In this document: piece after piece, positions 20,376-29,576 of the stretch
Layout: each line of letters starts with the position of its first letter
Position numbering within the stretch: position 1 is the first letter of the stretch
Origin: CAYFMS01 sp964491425
GTDB lineage: Bacteria > Patescibacteriota > Patescibacteriia > UBA9934
Direction: 5' to 3'
DNA length: 29,587 bases
Assembly: GCA_964491425.1 (NCBI GenBank)
Contig: CAZBFR010000003.1
Span: 1 to 29,587, forward strand
The notes under the pieces: model-generated
Told to the model about the DNA's origin: nothing
The model's database searches: none
What the model saw: only the letters and a program-made list of their open reading frames with translations
Made by a program: the position numbers and the translations under genes

Positions 20376-23300
20376 ATGTTTAAACGCATTTTCACCTTTT
20401 TCTTCTTCGCAACGATCGCCGTTATTATCGGCGGTGTGTTTAGCGACGCTCTTCCGGCTCTCGCGCAGGTTGGAGAAATCGACGAGGTTGGGGCGCGAGC
20501 GGGATTTGGAGACGCGAGCTTAGAGCAAATTGTTGCGAACTTAATTCGGGCATTCCTTGGAATTCTCGGAGTTATTGCGCTTTGTATTGTTATTTACGGC
20601 GGATTTACTTGGATGACGAGCGGTGGGAACGAAGAGAAAATCGCGCGGGCAAAGCGGATTTTAATTTCGGCGACGATCGGGCTTGCGATTATTCTTTTGT
20701 CATTTGCGATAACGAGCTTTGTTTTGAATGCGATTTTGTCGTCGACGGGAAATAATGGGGGAGGCGGCGGTGGTGACGGGTCTGGCGGTGGGATTGGCGG
20801 ACTTGGAGGCGGGTCGTCCGCAACGTTCGTTGTCACTTCTGTACAGCCGACCGGAGTCGTACCGATTCGAAATATTGTCGTTACAGCGACGCTTTCGCGA
20901 ACGATCGACGCGGACACGGCGAGCGACGGAATCGTTATTCGTCGAAAGGAGAGCGGGGAGGAGATTCCGGGAAACGTAACCGTTTCCGGTAACCGATTGA
21001 AGTTTATCCCTAGTACGGCTTGTCCTGCGCCAAACGAGGATCGATTCTGTTTTGATAGCGATACCGCGTATACGGTTACGATTACAAGCGACTTAAAGAG
21101 TGCGAGTGGAAAGAGGATTGATTGTAGCGGAGGTCGCTGTCTTGCGGAGTTTACGAGCGGATCGGTCGTTGATACCGCGCCTCCAACGGTTGATCTTGTA
21201 GTGCCGGAACCTGGAACAACGCTTGCGACAAATGCCATTGCTCCGATTCGAGCGGACGCAAAGGACGACGCGGGAATTTCCGTTGGAACGTTTACGGTTG
21301 ATAATGCCTTTATCGACTCCGTTCCGGGAACAGGTACAGATCCAAAGAATGTGTCGCTGCTTTCCGCTTGGGATACGACGGGATTTGCCGACGCGACCGA
21401 TTATGAAATTGGAGTCACGGCCGAAGATTTGGCGGGAAATACTGCGATTGATTCCGTTCGGGTAAAGATTGGACCGCTCCATTGTTATAATAATGTGATT
21501 GATACGGCTGAAGGAGAGACGGGTGAGGACTGCGGAGGCGTTTGCGGAAGTTGTGGAGGGGAGCAGTGCGCTGTATCGACGGAGTGTTCTTCGGGAGTTT
21601 GTACCGACGGCGTTTGTGCCGAGAGCGCGGGTACGGAAGGTGCGCCGGTCGTTTCCGGTATTTCGCCAACAACCGGCCCGGTTAAGCAGTATGTAACGGT
21701 AAACGGAGCCTTTTTCGGCGCGCGGAAAGGAACGGTTCAATTTATAAATGAGGCAACNNNNNNNNNNNNNNNNNNNNNNNNNNNNNNNNNNNNNNNNNNN
21801 NNNNNNNNNNNNNNNNNNNNNNNNNNNNNNNNNNNNNNNNNNNNNNNNNNNNNNNNNCTCGCTCTTACGACGGGATGGAATGATGATCAAATTTCAACAA
21901 CAGTCCCGGCGAACGCGCGAACGGGAAGTGTCTTTGTTAAACTTGCGGATGGTCGCGAGAGTAACCGCGTTGTGTTCACGGTCGGAAGCGCCGGCGAAGT
22001 TTCGACGGGAGTTGGTTCTTCTTCCTACGTTTGGCATTTTTCCTCAGGAAATCTTGCCGATATTCCTTCGCTTGTGGTCGCTTGTAGCGAGGATCGATTA
22101 AGCGCGGTTCCAAACGAGGTCTTTACCGATGGAGCTTGCGTAAACGCAGAAATTTACGCGGAGTTTACGACGCGTATGCTTACCTCGTCGCTTCGCGAAG
22201 GGGAGACGATCTACGTTGAAAAATGTCAGACCTCGCGTTGCGCGAACGGACAAAAGGTAGAGGGAGAACTTGCGATATCGACAACGGCGGATTATACGGC
22301 GTTTAGTTGGGTGCCAAAGGATGGTTCCTTGCTTGAGGCGGGAGTGACCTACCGGGTAGTCGTTACGGAGGATGTGCAAAGCGCGGCGGGAATTTCAGCC
22401 GGGGCAGATAGCGGATTTAGATTTACCACACGAGAAAGTACGGAGCTTTGCGCGGTTGATCGCGTCCGTGTTCTTCCAGCGATCGAGCGGTTAAGTACGA
22501 TCGGCGAAACGACGGAATTTAGAGCGTTCGCTGGAACAAATACGTGTCAGGTCCTTCGCGGAGATGGACTAAGCTGGAATTGGTCACTAAACGAAGGAAT
22601 TGCTTCGATTAATCCGGGAGCCTGCAAACTTGTTCGTGGTAATCAATGTGCAGTTGCGACGGCGCTTTCCGAGGGGCGAACACTTGTTCTTGCGGAGGAG
22701 TCCGCTTCGCGAAAGTCTGATTCGGCGCAACTTGAGGTAAACTTTACAGATCCATACGTTGTTCAAGTTTGGCCACTTGCGAGCTGTACAGAAGCTTGCG
22801 TTAATATCGAAGTAGGAGCCGAATTTAATACAACAATGAAAGAAATTATCGAGGAGGCGGGAAACGTTCGACTCGAGCAGTGTCAAAACGAACTTTGTTT
22901 GTCCTACGAGCGTATCGTAACGGATCGCGCGCGATGTCTTCCGTCGGCAAGCGGAGAGCCGTGCCGTCAAATTGCGTTTGTCGTAGACGGACCGCTTACG
23001 GCTGGTAAGTACTATCGTGCGACGATTGATGGAAATGTACAGAGCGCGAGTGGAGTTGCACTTACGCGTCTTAACTACGGACCGAATTATTCTTGGACAT
23101 TTAAAACAAAGGAAACGGATATTGAGTGTACCGTTTCGCGAATTAGCCTTGAGCCGGAAGAGCGAACACTTGCGGAAATTGGAGCGACGCAGTCGTACGC
23201 CGTTCACGCCTTTGGCGTTGGCGATAGCTGTTCGGTTGCGGGACAAAGACTTAACGCAGATTCGGTGGCTTGGAGTTGGGAAGCGCCAATCGTTGACGAC

Positions 23301-26300
23301 GAGGGGGTTGCGGAATGGATTTCCGCTTCCGGCGCTTCAATTATTGACGCTGACCTTGATTCGGTCGCTCCGGGATGTTCCGCGTCCTGTCTTCCGCTTG
23401 GAAGCACGGCGCTTACTGCGATTTGTGGAAATGGAACGATTGAATACGGAGAAGAGTGTGAAGATGGAAATGGGGCGAATGGAGACGGATGTTCTTCGTC
23501 ATGTCTGCGCGAGGGCTCGGACACGGCGGGAGTTTGTGGAAACGGCGTGCTTGATCGAAGCACGGCGGGAGGCGGGGAGGATTGTGACGACGCAAATACG
23601 ATTTCGGGGGATGGATGCTCGTCGCAATGTCTTAACGAGGGTTCAAGGTCGTCGATTGGAAGCATGTGTGGAAATGGAAGTGTCGGATATCTCGCAAACG
23701 TTGGGGGAGAGGATTGTGACGACGGAAATCGACGCTCCGGCGACGGATGTTCCGCGATCTGTTTGAACGAGGGCGCGCCAAGCCAACTCGATGTCTTTGC
23801 GATTTGTGGTAACGGGGTTACCGAATCGCCTTACGAGAGCTGTGACGACCGAAACACAAATTCTGGGGACGGATGTTCGGCGTCATGTCTTCGCGAGGGG
23901 GCGAATACGTTTGGCACGTGCGGAAACGGAAAGATTGAACGAACGGAAATGGGTGCGGGAGAAGACTGCGACGATTCAAATCGTGTTAACGGGGACGGAT
24001 GCTCGACTGCTTGTCTTCTTGAAGGGTCTTCGCTTCTCTATTCTGTGCCAGCGATTTGTGGAGATGGAGTACAAAGTGTCTTTGAGCATCCGGGTTGTGA
24101 GCTTGGGCTTGCGGGTGACGGACGCGCGGACTCGGTACAGCTTGCTCGAATCGCGGAAGGGGCTTCTTCTCGTGTGAGCGAGGAAACGAATACCGCTGGT
24201 GCGACGGTTCGCGTCGCAGCGAGTGCGTTCAACCTTTCCGACGAGGCGAATCTTGCGCTTACGTGTTCCGCGGAAAGCGACCTTGATTGCGCCGATCCGA
24301 GAACGCACGGCGTTGGGGCAAACGCGTGTTGTTCGCTTCGTCCGACCGTTACGCTTAATCCAAATGGACAAGATGTTTGTCGTAACGCCTCCGTTTACGG
24401 AACCTTTACACAGGAAATGGATACGAGCTCTTTTGCAAAGAATGCATTCTTAATTCTTAGTTTGAGCGAGGTGACGAACCAAACCTGCCCTGCCGATCAC
24501 GCGATTCTTGTTGAAGAGGATCTTGTTCGTGGAGGCGGATCGGTCTTTGGGCGAATGATTCGTGGAGTGAAACTCTTTGTGCGCGGAGTGAACGCGAACG
24601 CGGCGCAAGCAGGGCTTTGCGTTATCCCGATTACATCGGTTACACAAGAGTTGAATACTAATGGATCGGCCGACGTACTTTTCCATTATCGAACGCTTCT
24701 TCAACCAAACGCGCAGTATCGACTTGAAGTCCTCGGAAATCGGATTGGACGAGATGATAAAGGAAACGAGTTTGTAATTTCCGGAGTGAAAAATGCACTT
24801 GGAGTTACGATGGCAATGGATGCTGGAACGATTTTTGAAACGGCGAGCGAGGTTTGTACGCTCGATCGTGTTGAGGTAATGGATACAAGTAGTACAAGCC
24901 CAGGAGTGTTTACCGCTTCCGGCGAGCGTCATGCATTTAGAGCGACGCCTGTTTCTTACGCTCGCGGGCGACGTATCCCGATTGAGCCAATCGAAGGAGT
25001 TTATAGTTGGCAGTGGGGACCATGGCTTGAGGATTCTCGTGGCCAAGTCGTTCTTCTTGATCAAGAGACGGGTTCGAGAGCTGAAGTTGTTGCCGGAGAG
25101 ACGTCGGGAACCGCGAAAGTTGTTGCACAAGCGAAAATTGTTTCTTCCGGAGATGATAATAATAGAACAGTCTCGGGAACGACCCTTGTAACGACGTCTG
25201 TTTGCGAAAATCCTTGGCCAAGTCGCGATTTGTTCCCATTTGTTGACGACGCTTCTTCGGCAAATACAGCGATCCGCGAGGGCGCCGGGTGGATGCATTT
25301 CTCGACGCACTATTGTCGAGACGCGGGGGACCAGAAGGATACGACCGACGATCTTCCAACACTTTCGATTATCGCTCCGCCGGAAACCGAGTCGCCAACC
25401 GTTCTTAAGGAGTACTTGCTTCAAGTGAATGATGACGCGACAAATGATGCGATTGGTATCCGTGTCTCTTCAAATCCGACCTACTTGTCTCCAATTGAAT
25501 GGTACAAGGCGCAGGGATTCACCGGCTCGCCAACGACGACCGTGCTTGATGGATTTGAAGCAGTAAGGGATGGTCGAACGGTTTATGTTTCCGCACCGAA
25601 CTTTACGGATAGCGGGGCAACGTACCCGAACATGTACGTCATTTCTTACAATGAAGGCGCGAGCGAAGCGACACAATCGATTCACGCACAAATGTTAGAA
25701 AACTTCCGATTTATAACCAATCTTGAATCAACAGGTCTCTGTTTTAGTGGAGGTGAGTACCTAGCGAAGGTTTGTTCGGCGGATAACGATTGTGACACAG
25801 CGAAGGGGGAGATGTGTGCGAACGAGAAAGCGAAACTTGGACGGGATATGAAGCGTCTTACCGATTTGCGTACGATTGAATTCGCCCTTGCCCGTTATTC
25901 GGAGCGAAACGGACGCTGTTCGGTTACGACCGACCGCGCTTGCTCTGCTTCGGCCGAGTGTCCGCAGGGCGAGCAGTGCGTAAGCGGGGTTCCAACCGTT
26001 TCTTCGGGATCATTTGTCCGTGGACTCGCTTCAAGCGCCTGGCCTGCTTGGAGTACTCCGCTTGGAGGTGATGTGGGCACTTCGCTCCCTGTTGATCCGC
26101 TTAATAGTTACGCGAGTTGCGGTTCTTCCGATTACCCGGATCAGGATCCTTCGACCTGCTTTAACGAGCAAAATTCACACTATATCTGTCCGGCAAATTC
26201 CTCTGTCTATCATTACCGCGCGAGAGGGCCGTTTGATTACGAGGTAACGGCGGAGCTCGAATATAACGAAGCGAAGTGGATTTATCCGATTGACGTTGGA

Positions 26301-28859
26301 AACAAGAATCGCCTTGTTGCGGCGGGAACGAATTCGTTTGGAGATGGATTCATTGGTTCGTCCGCTATGTGCGGAGGGGCGGTATACGGAGAAACGAGCT
26401 TCTGTGGTGACGGAGTTGTTGGGGCAAATGAATATTGTGAAGTTGGGCAGCAAGGGGCGGCGGTTGCTTGTGATACGGATGGGGATGGAGTAAATGACGG
26501 GCTTCGTGCGCAGATTTGTAACGCAACGTGTTCTGCGTTTACGGTAAATACGGCGTCGGCCTGTGTTCCGGCGACTTGTGGAAACGGTGTGGTCGACGGT
26601 GTTGGCGAAGAGTGTGACGATGGTGCACAAAACGGTGAGTATGGATATTGTGGNNNNNNNNNNNNNNNNNNNNNNNNNNNNNNNNNNNNNNNNNNNNNNN
26701 NNNNNNNNNNNNNNNNNNNNNNNNNNNNNNNNNNNNNNNNNNNNNNNNNNNNNCCTGGCGAGCAGTGCGATGGAAATGTTGACGTGTGGGCCGGTGAGCT
26801 CTGTTTCCGTGGACCGCTTCAGGGTCAGGCTTGCGTAAGTGATGCGGATTGTGCGGGAAATTTCTGTGGTGTACCGGAAGGATTGAGCGCCGCCGGTCCA
26901 AATCGACGGGCCTGTCCACTCTCGACGGTTTGTGTCGCGGGAGATCCGGCGAAACTTGGTTCGATTTGTACGGTTGACGCGAACTGCTCGAGTTCAGATC
27001 GTGCAGACGGAGATTGTTCGGCAAATCCTGTGCAAACAACGCGTACCCGTATTTGTAACGATGACGGTTCGGCGGGTCAGATGTGCGACTGGAGTTCTCC
27101 AAGTTTCCTCGGCGCGTCAGTTGCCGGAAGCTTCGAAGGAATTGAATGTAAGGGGCCGATTACGTGTGGAAATGGAACGCTCGACGCGGGAGAACTTTGC
27201 GACGACGGAAATAAGAATAATACCGATACATGCACGAACGAGTGTAGGCTTAACGTTTGTGGAGACGGATATGTTCAGGCCGGAATCGAGGCTTGCGACG
27301 CCGGATCGCAAAACGGCGTTATGTGCCGATCGTCTTACGGCTCGACCTGTAACTATTGTTCAAATTCATGTCAGTTCGTTGCAACGTCCGGCGCCTATTG
27401 CGGAGACGGTGTACGAAACGGAGGAGAGTACTGTGACCAGGCAGATATTCCATACGTCTTCATTTCAAATACCGGGGACATCTTCTCAACATGTGAACCG
27501 TCACAAGCGGGAAATAGCTTCCGTGATACAGCGAGCGGAATTACCTATGTTTGCGCCCGCGTTGGAATGTGTAACGGTGGTGCGAACAATGGCGCTTACT
27601 GTTCGCCAACCGCCGGAACCTCATTTGTAAACTGCGCGATCGGCGGTGGGGTTTGCGAATTCGGCTCTTGCGACGCTTCTTGCTCGCTTGCCTGCCCAAC
27701 CTCAACTTCTCCGGCCCTTATGCGCATGTCGACAAATACCTCCGGTAGCGCGACTAGTACTTCAGTCGAACTTGCGAGCTACACGACCCTGCTTGAGGGA
27801 CGCGAGACCTTGATCGTTCCAACGGCCGCTTCACTAATTATTCCCGCTTGCCGAGTTGCCACAACACCGGTAGCGGATATAGATTTCTTATTTGACGATG
27901 GCAATGCCAAGATTGCGATTGTTATGGATCGAACCTTTGAGTCGAGCAGAAAGAGTCCTCCTCGTCTTACGGCGCAGAAAACAATTGCCGAACGGATAGT
28001 GAATTATGTCTTTGATGATGAAGATCTTGATGCAAAGGTAGCCTTGTATAGCTATCCGTATACAGGGGGCGCGGGAACCGTATCCCGAGATACGGCACTG
28101 CTGTGTCCGCCTGGAGCGCCTGAAGCGGAGTGTGACGGGTTCTTTGGCAAAGAGGCACAGACGGGGATTCTTACGAAGATCAATTCATATACCGCTGCCC
28201 CCGCTTCCGCTGGGTACGGAAATATGAATGCGGGTCTTGCATCGGCCTGGCAGGGCTTGAATACAAATTGGAACGGAGAAAAGCGAGTAATTGTGCTTCT
28301 TAGTTACGGCGAGCACGCCTCTGGACAGGGGCCGGACAATGCTATTCCACCGGGTTTTCCTTCCGAACTCATGCCAAATACTGGAACACTTATTCAGTCG
28401 ATACGAAACGATGGTGTTTACGTGTACACGGTAAGCGTCCAACCAAATTCTGGGCTTGCCCGTCTGTCACATACAGTCGGCAGTCCGCAATTGAATATGA
28501 TCAGTTGGTCAAGCGGATTTGAGGGTGCGGGCACGGGGCTTGATCCGAACACGGGAATTGATTTTGCATATAACGTTGTTCGTACGGCCGACCCGGCACC
28601 GTTAGCAAGCGGCATTGAGGACATGGTTACGCGGCTACTAGCTTCGGTTCGATTCTCGTTTATCATTGATGGGGTGCTATCAAATGGAATTGTTCGCGAG
28701 GGAAATGGTGTGGAACTTCCTTGGCCTTCGGGATTCCGTTGTGATGAAGATCGCGCACAATCTGTTCCGTTCCGATTATATTTCGAAGATAAGGATGAAC
28801 AGGATAATCCGGGACACGTAACAATTCAGAACGTAAAGTTCAATATCTGTACCCCGTAA
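20376..28859 (+). CDS. Giant Cys-rich surface protein with VirB2-like pilin module (~2827 aa)
   Basis: Approximate residues. 1-31: signal peptide ending ALPALAQ. 52-122: two helices with GGFTWMTSGGNEEKIARAK between them, the same pilin-like module as the previous gene. 124-148: Gly/Ser linker. 151-264: Big_5. 269-367: Ig-like. 369-415: Cys-rich. 422-540: IPT/TIG (masked at 461-495). 549-1009: Big_5/Big_2-like pairs. 1017-1239: five full DUF4215 repeats plus a partial one (for example CGNGVLDRSTAGGGEDCDDA). 1319-1609: Big_5 and Big_2-like. 1817-1989: pseudopilin-like region. 2007-2352: second Cys-rich DUF4215-type cluster (masked at 2093-2127). 2502-2762: vWA-like (AKIAIVMDRTFESS, VIVLLSYGEHASG), with an imperfect MIDAS. 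Abundant Cys pairs imply oxidative folding outside the cell. Adhesion or host contact is inferred only. Confidence 0.85.
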   Translation: MFKRIFTFFFFATIAVIIGGVFSDALPALAQVGEIDEVGARAGFGDASLEQIVANLIRAFLGILGVIALCIVIYGGFTWMTSGGNEEKIARAKRILISATIGLAIILLSFAITSFVLNAILSSTGNNGGGGGGDGSGGGIGGLGGGSSATFVVTSVQPTGVVPIRNIVVTATLSRTIDADTASDGIVIRRKESGEEIPGNVTVSGNRLKFIPSTACPAPNEDRFCFDSDTAYTVTITSDLKSASGKRIDCSGGRCLAEFTSGSVVDTAPPTVDLVVPEPGTTLATNAIAPIRADAKDDAGISVGTFTVDNAFIDSVPGTGTDPKNVSLLSAWDTTGFADATDYEIGVTAEDLAGNTAIDSVRVKIGPLHCYNNVIDTAEGETGEDCGGVCGSCGGEQCAVSTECSSGVCTDGVCAESAGTEGAPVVSGISPTTGPVKQYVTVNGAFFGARKGTVQFINEAXXXXXXXXXXXXXXXXXXXXXXXXXXXXXXXXXXLALTTGWNDDQISTTVPANARTGSVFVKLADGRESNRVVFTVGSAGEVSTGVGSSSYVWHFSSGNLADIPSLVVACSEDRLSAVPNEVFTDGACVNAEIYAEFTTRMLTSSLREGETIYVEKCQTSRCANGQKVEGELAISTTADYTAFSWVPKDGSLLEAGVTYRVVVTEDVQSAAGISAGADSGFRFTTRESTELCAVDRVRVLPAIERLSTIGETTEFRAFAGTNTCQVLRGDGLSWNWSLNEGIASINPGACKLVRGNQCAVATALSEGRTLVLAEESASRKSDSAQLEVNFTDPYVVQVWPLASCTEACVNIEVGAEFNTTMKEIIEEAGNVRLEQCQNELCLSYERIVTDRARCLPSASGEPCRQIAFVVDGPLTAGKYYRATIDGNVQSASGVALTRLNYGPNYSWTFKTKETDIECTVSRISLEPEERTLAEIGATQSYAVHAFGVGDSCSVAGQRLNADSVAWSWEAPIVDDEGVAEWISASGASIIDADLDSVAPGCSASCLPLGSTALTAICGNGTIEYGEECEDGNGANGDGCSSSCLREGSDTAGVCGNGVLDRSTAGGGEDCDDANTISGDGCSSQCLNEGSRSSIGSMCGNGSVGYLANVGGEDCDDGNRRSGDGCSAICLNEGAPSQLDVFAICGNGVTESPYESCDDRNTNSGDGCSASCLREGANTFGTCGNGKIERTEMGAGEDCDDSNRVNGDGCSTACLLEGSSLLYSVPAICGDGVQSVFEHPGCELGLAGDGRADSVQLARIAEGASSRVSEETNTAGATVRVAASAFNLSDEANLALTCSAESDLDCADPRTHGVGANACCSLRPTVTLNPNGQDVCRNASVYGTFTQEMDTSSFAKNAFLILSLSEVTNQTCPADHAILVEEDLVRGGGSVFGRMIRGVKLFVRGVNANAAQAGLCVIPITSVTQELNTNGSADVLFHYRTLLQPNAQYRLEVLGNRIGRDDKGNEFVISGVKNALGVTMAMDAGTIFETASEVCTLDRVEVMDTSSTSPGVFTASGERHAFRATPVSYARGRRIPIEPIEGVYSWQWGPWLEDSRGQVVLLDQETGSRAEVVAGETSGTAKVVAQAKIVSSGDDNNRTVSGTTLVTTSVCENPWPSRDLFPFVDDASSANTAIREGAGWMHFSTHYCRDAGDQKDTTDDLPTLSIIAPPETESPTVLKEYLLQVNDDATNDAIGIRVSSNPTYLSPIEWYKAQGFTGSPTTTVLDGFEAVRDGRTVYVSAPNFTDSGATYPNMYVISYNEGASEATQSIHAQMLENFRFITNLESTGLCFSGGEYLAKVCSADNDCDTAKGEMCANEKAKLGRDMKRLTDLRTIEFALARYSERNGRCSVTTDRACSASAECPQGEQCVSGVPTVSSGSFVRGLASSAWPAWSTPLGGDVGTSLPVDPLNSYASCGSSDYPDQDPSTCFNEQNSHYICPANSSVYHYRARGPFDYEVTAELEYNEAKWIYPIDVGNKNRLVAAGTNSFGDGFIGSSAMCGGAVYGETSFCGDGVVGANEYCEVGQQGAAVACDTDGDGVNDGLRAQICNATCSAFTVNTASACVPATCGNGVVDGVGEECDDGAQNGEYGYCXXXXXXXXXXXXXXXXXXXXXXXXXXXXXXXXXXPGEQCDGNVDVWAGELCFRGPLQGQACVSDADCAGNFCGVPEGLSAAGPNRRACPLSTVCVAGDPAKLGSICTVDANCSSSDRADGDCSANPVQTTRTRICNDDGSAGQMCDWSSPSFLGASVAGSFEGIECKGPITCGNGTLDAGELCDDGNKNNTDTCTNECRLNVCGDGYVQAGIEACDAGSQNGVMCRSSYGSTCNYCSNSCQFVATSGAYCGDGVRNGGEYCDQADIPYVFISNTGDIFSTCEPSQAGNSFRDTASGITYVCARVGMCNGGANNGAYCSPTAGTSFVNCAIGGGVCEFGSCDASCSLACPTSTSPALMRMSTNTSGSATSTSVELASYTTLLEGRETLIVPTAASLIIPACRVATTPVADIDFLFDDGNAKIAIVMDRTFESSRKSPPRLTAQKTIAERIVNYVFDDEDLDAKVALYSYPYTGGAGTVSRDTALLCPPGAPEAECDGFFGKEAQTGILTKINSYTAAPASAGYGNMNAGLASAWQGLNTNWNGEKRVIVLLSYGEHASGQGPDNAIPPGFPSELMPNTGTLIQSIRNDGVYVYTVSVQPNSGLARLSHTVGSPQLNMISWSSGFEGAGTGLDPNTGIDFAYNVVRTADPAPLASGIEDMVTRLLASVRFSFIIDGVLSNGIVREGNGVELPWPSGFRCDEDRAQSVPFRLYFEDKDEQDNPGHVTIQNVKFNICTP
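21758..21857. other. Run of 100 N inside the giant gene (IPT/TIG region)
   Basis: Frame is preserved across the run. Confidence 0.95.
26654..26753. other. Run of 100 N inside the giant gene (second Cys-rich cluster)
   Basis: Frame is preserved across the run. The flanks read ECDDGAQNGEYGYC on the left and PGEQCDGNVDVW on the right, both DUF4215-like. Confidence 0.95.
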
Positions 28860-28860
28860 T

Positions 28861-29565
28861 ATGGGAGACTATCAATTTTACCAGATCACTTCAGAAGGGA
28901 AGCCGACGGAAGAAGTACAGGCTCCTCGTCCTCATCGATCCCCAGTGCTTCCATGGGTTTTTCTCGTGGTTGTTATTGTGCTTCTGGTTGGGGCGATGGT
29001 GTTTGCTGCGAATGTTATCAAGGAAAGTGGGTGGAAGGCGGATCGAGAAAATACTGTCGAAACCCGATTAGAAGAAAAAGTCACGGAGTGTTTGGAAGAT
29101 GGGGGCGAAGAAGGTGAATGTCTTAATTCCGCGCAGACAGATGTTGCTGATGAACTGGGGGATGCTAGGTTATGCAAAGGTTTGGACGGCGGCGCTAAGG
29201 TAAACTGTGTGACCGTAATTGCATTTGAGGCACTTGATCCTAATGTGTGTTCGGTGCTCTCAGGTACGGAAAAAAGTGATTGCGAGGATCTTATCCATGC
29301 AGTGGTTGCGCGGAGTGAGAATAAAATTGATCTGTGTCAAAAAATAGAAAACGAAGATCGGAGAAATGTTTGTATTTCGGACTTTGGGGTTACAAGCGAA
29401 GCGTTGACAATCGCGATCGGATCAAATGACCCCGCTAGTTGCCAAAGCTTATCGACTGAAGGAGAGCGGATGGCATGTATTGACGAATATCAAGCGATAG
29501 ATACCGACGGCGATGGATACTCGGATTACGAAGAGGTGCAGAACGGGTTTAGTCCAACGGAATAA
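28861..29565 (+). CDS. Single-pass surface protein with Cys-pair repeats and calcium-binding-like tail
   Basis: A 234-aa protein. A ~27-residue N-terminus without a signal cleavage site is followed by one membrane segment (about 30-50, VLPWVFLVVVIVLLVGAMVF). The outer part is helical and holds four C-x(10-11)-C pairs (for example CKGLDGGAKVNC, CSVLSGTEKSDC, CQKIENEDRRNVC), preceded by a C-x9-C pair. These look like short disulfide-closed helical hairpin repeats. The C-terminus DTDGDGYSDYEEVQNGFSP is an EF-hand/thrombospondin-3-like calcium loop of the kind found at the ends of many CPR and dockerin-type proteins. It begins one base after the giant gene's stop, so it is in the same operon and may be an anchor or partner. 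No named family is claimed. Confidence 0.82.
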   Translation: MGDYQFYQITSEGKPTEEVQAPRPHRSPVLPWVFLVVVIVLLVGAMVFAANVIKESGWKADRENTVETRLEEKVTECLEDGGEEGECLNSAQTDVADELGDARLCKGLDGGAKVNCVTVIAFEALDPNVCSVLSGTEKSDCEDLIHAVVARSENKIDLCQKIENEDRRNVCISDFGVTSEALTIAIGSNDPASCQSLSTEGERMACIDEYQAIDTDGDGYSDYEEVQNGFSPTE

Positions 29566-29567
29566 TT

Positions 29568-29576
29568 TGCTATAAT
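29568..29576 (+). promoter_or_regulatory. Extended -10 promoter of a gene starting at the window edge
   Basis: TGC followed by TATAAT (29571-29576), with an ATG at 29584 only seven bases further on. It probably starts another leaderless gene whose body is outside the window. Confidence 0.5.

Noticed and set aside
23017..23766. Plus-strand out-of-frame ORF over the DUF4215 repeats
   Set aside because: Arg-rich frame-shifted shadow; the Cys-rich repeat pattern exists only in the main frame.
23425..24100. Possible CRISPR-like direct repeats
   Set aside because: Repeats are protein-coding, of unequal spacing and DNA-diverged; there is no array structure and no cas gene.
24450..25424. 324-aa minus-strand open frame inside the giant gene
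   Set aside because: Arg/Ser-rich shadow frame without RBS or domain. The plus-strand frame has clear domains through the same bases.
27880..28660. Fully functional vWA MIDAS in the giant protein
   Set aside because: The fold pattern fits vWA, but the metal site reads DRTFESS rather than DxSxS, so metal-dependent binding is not claimed.
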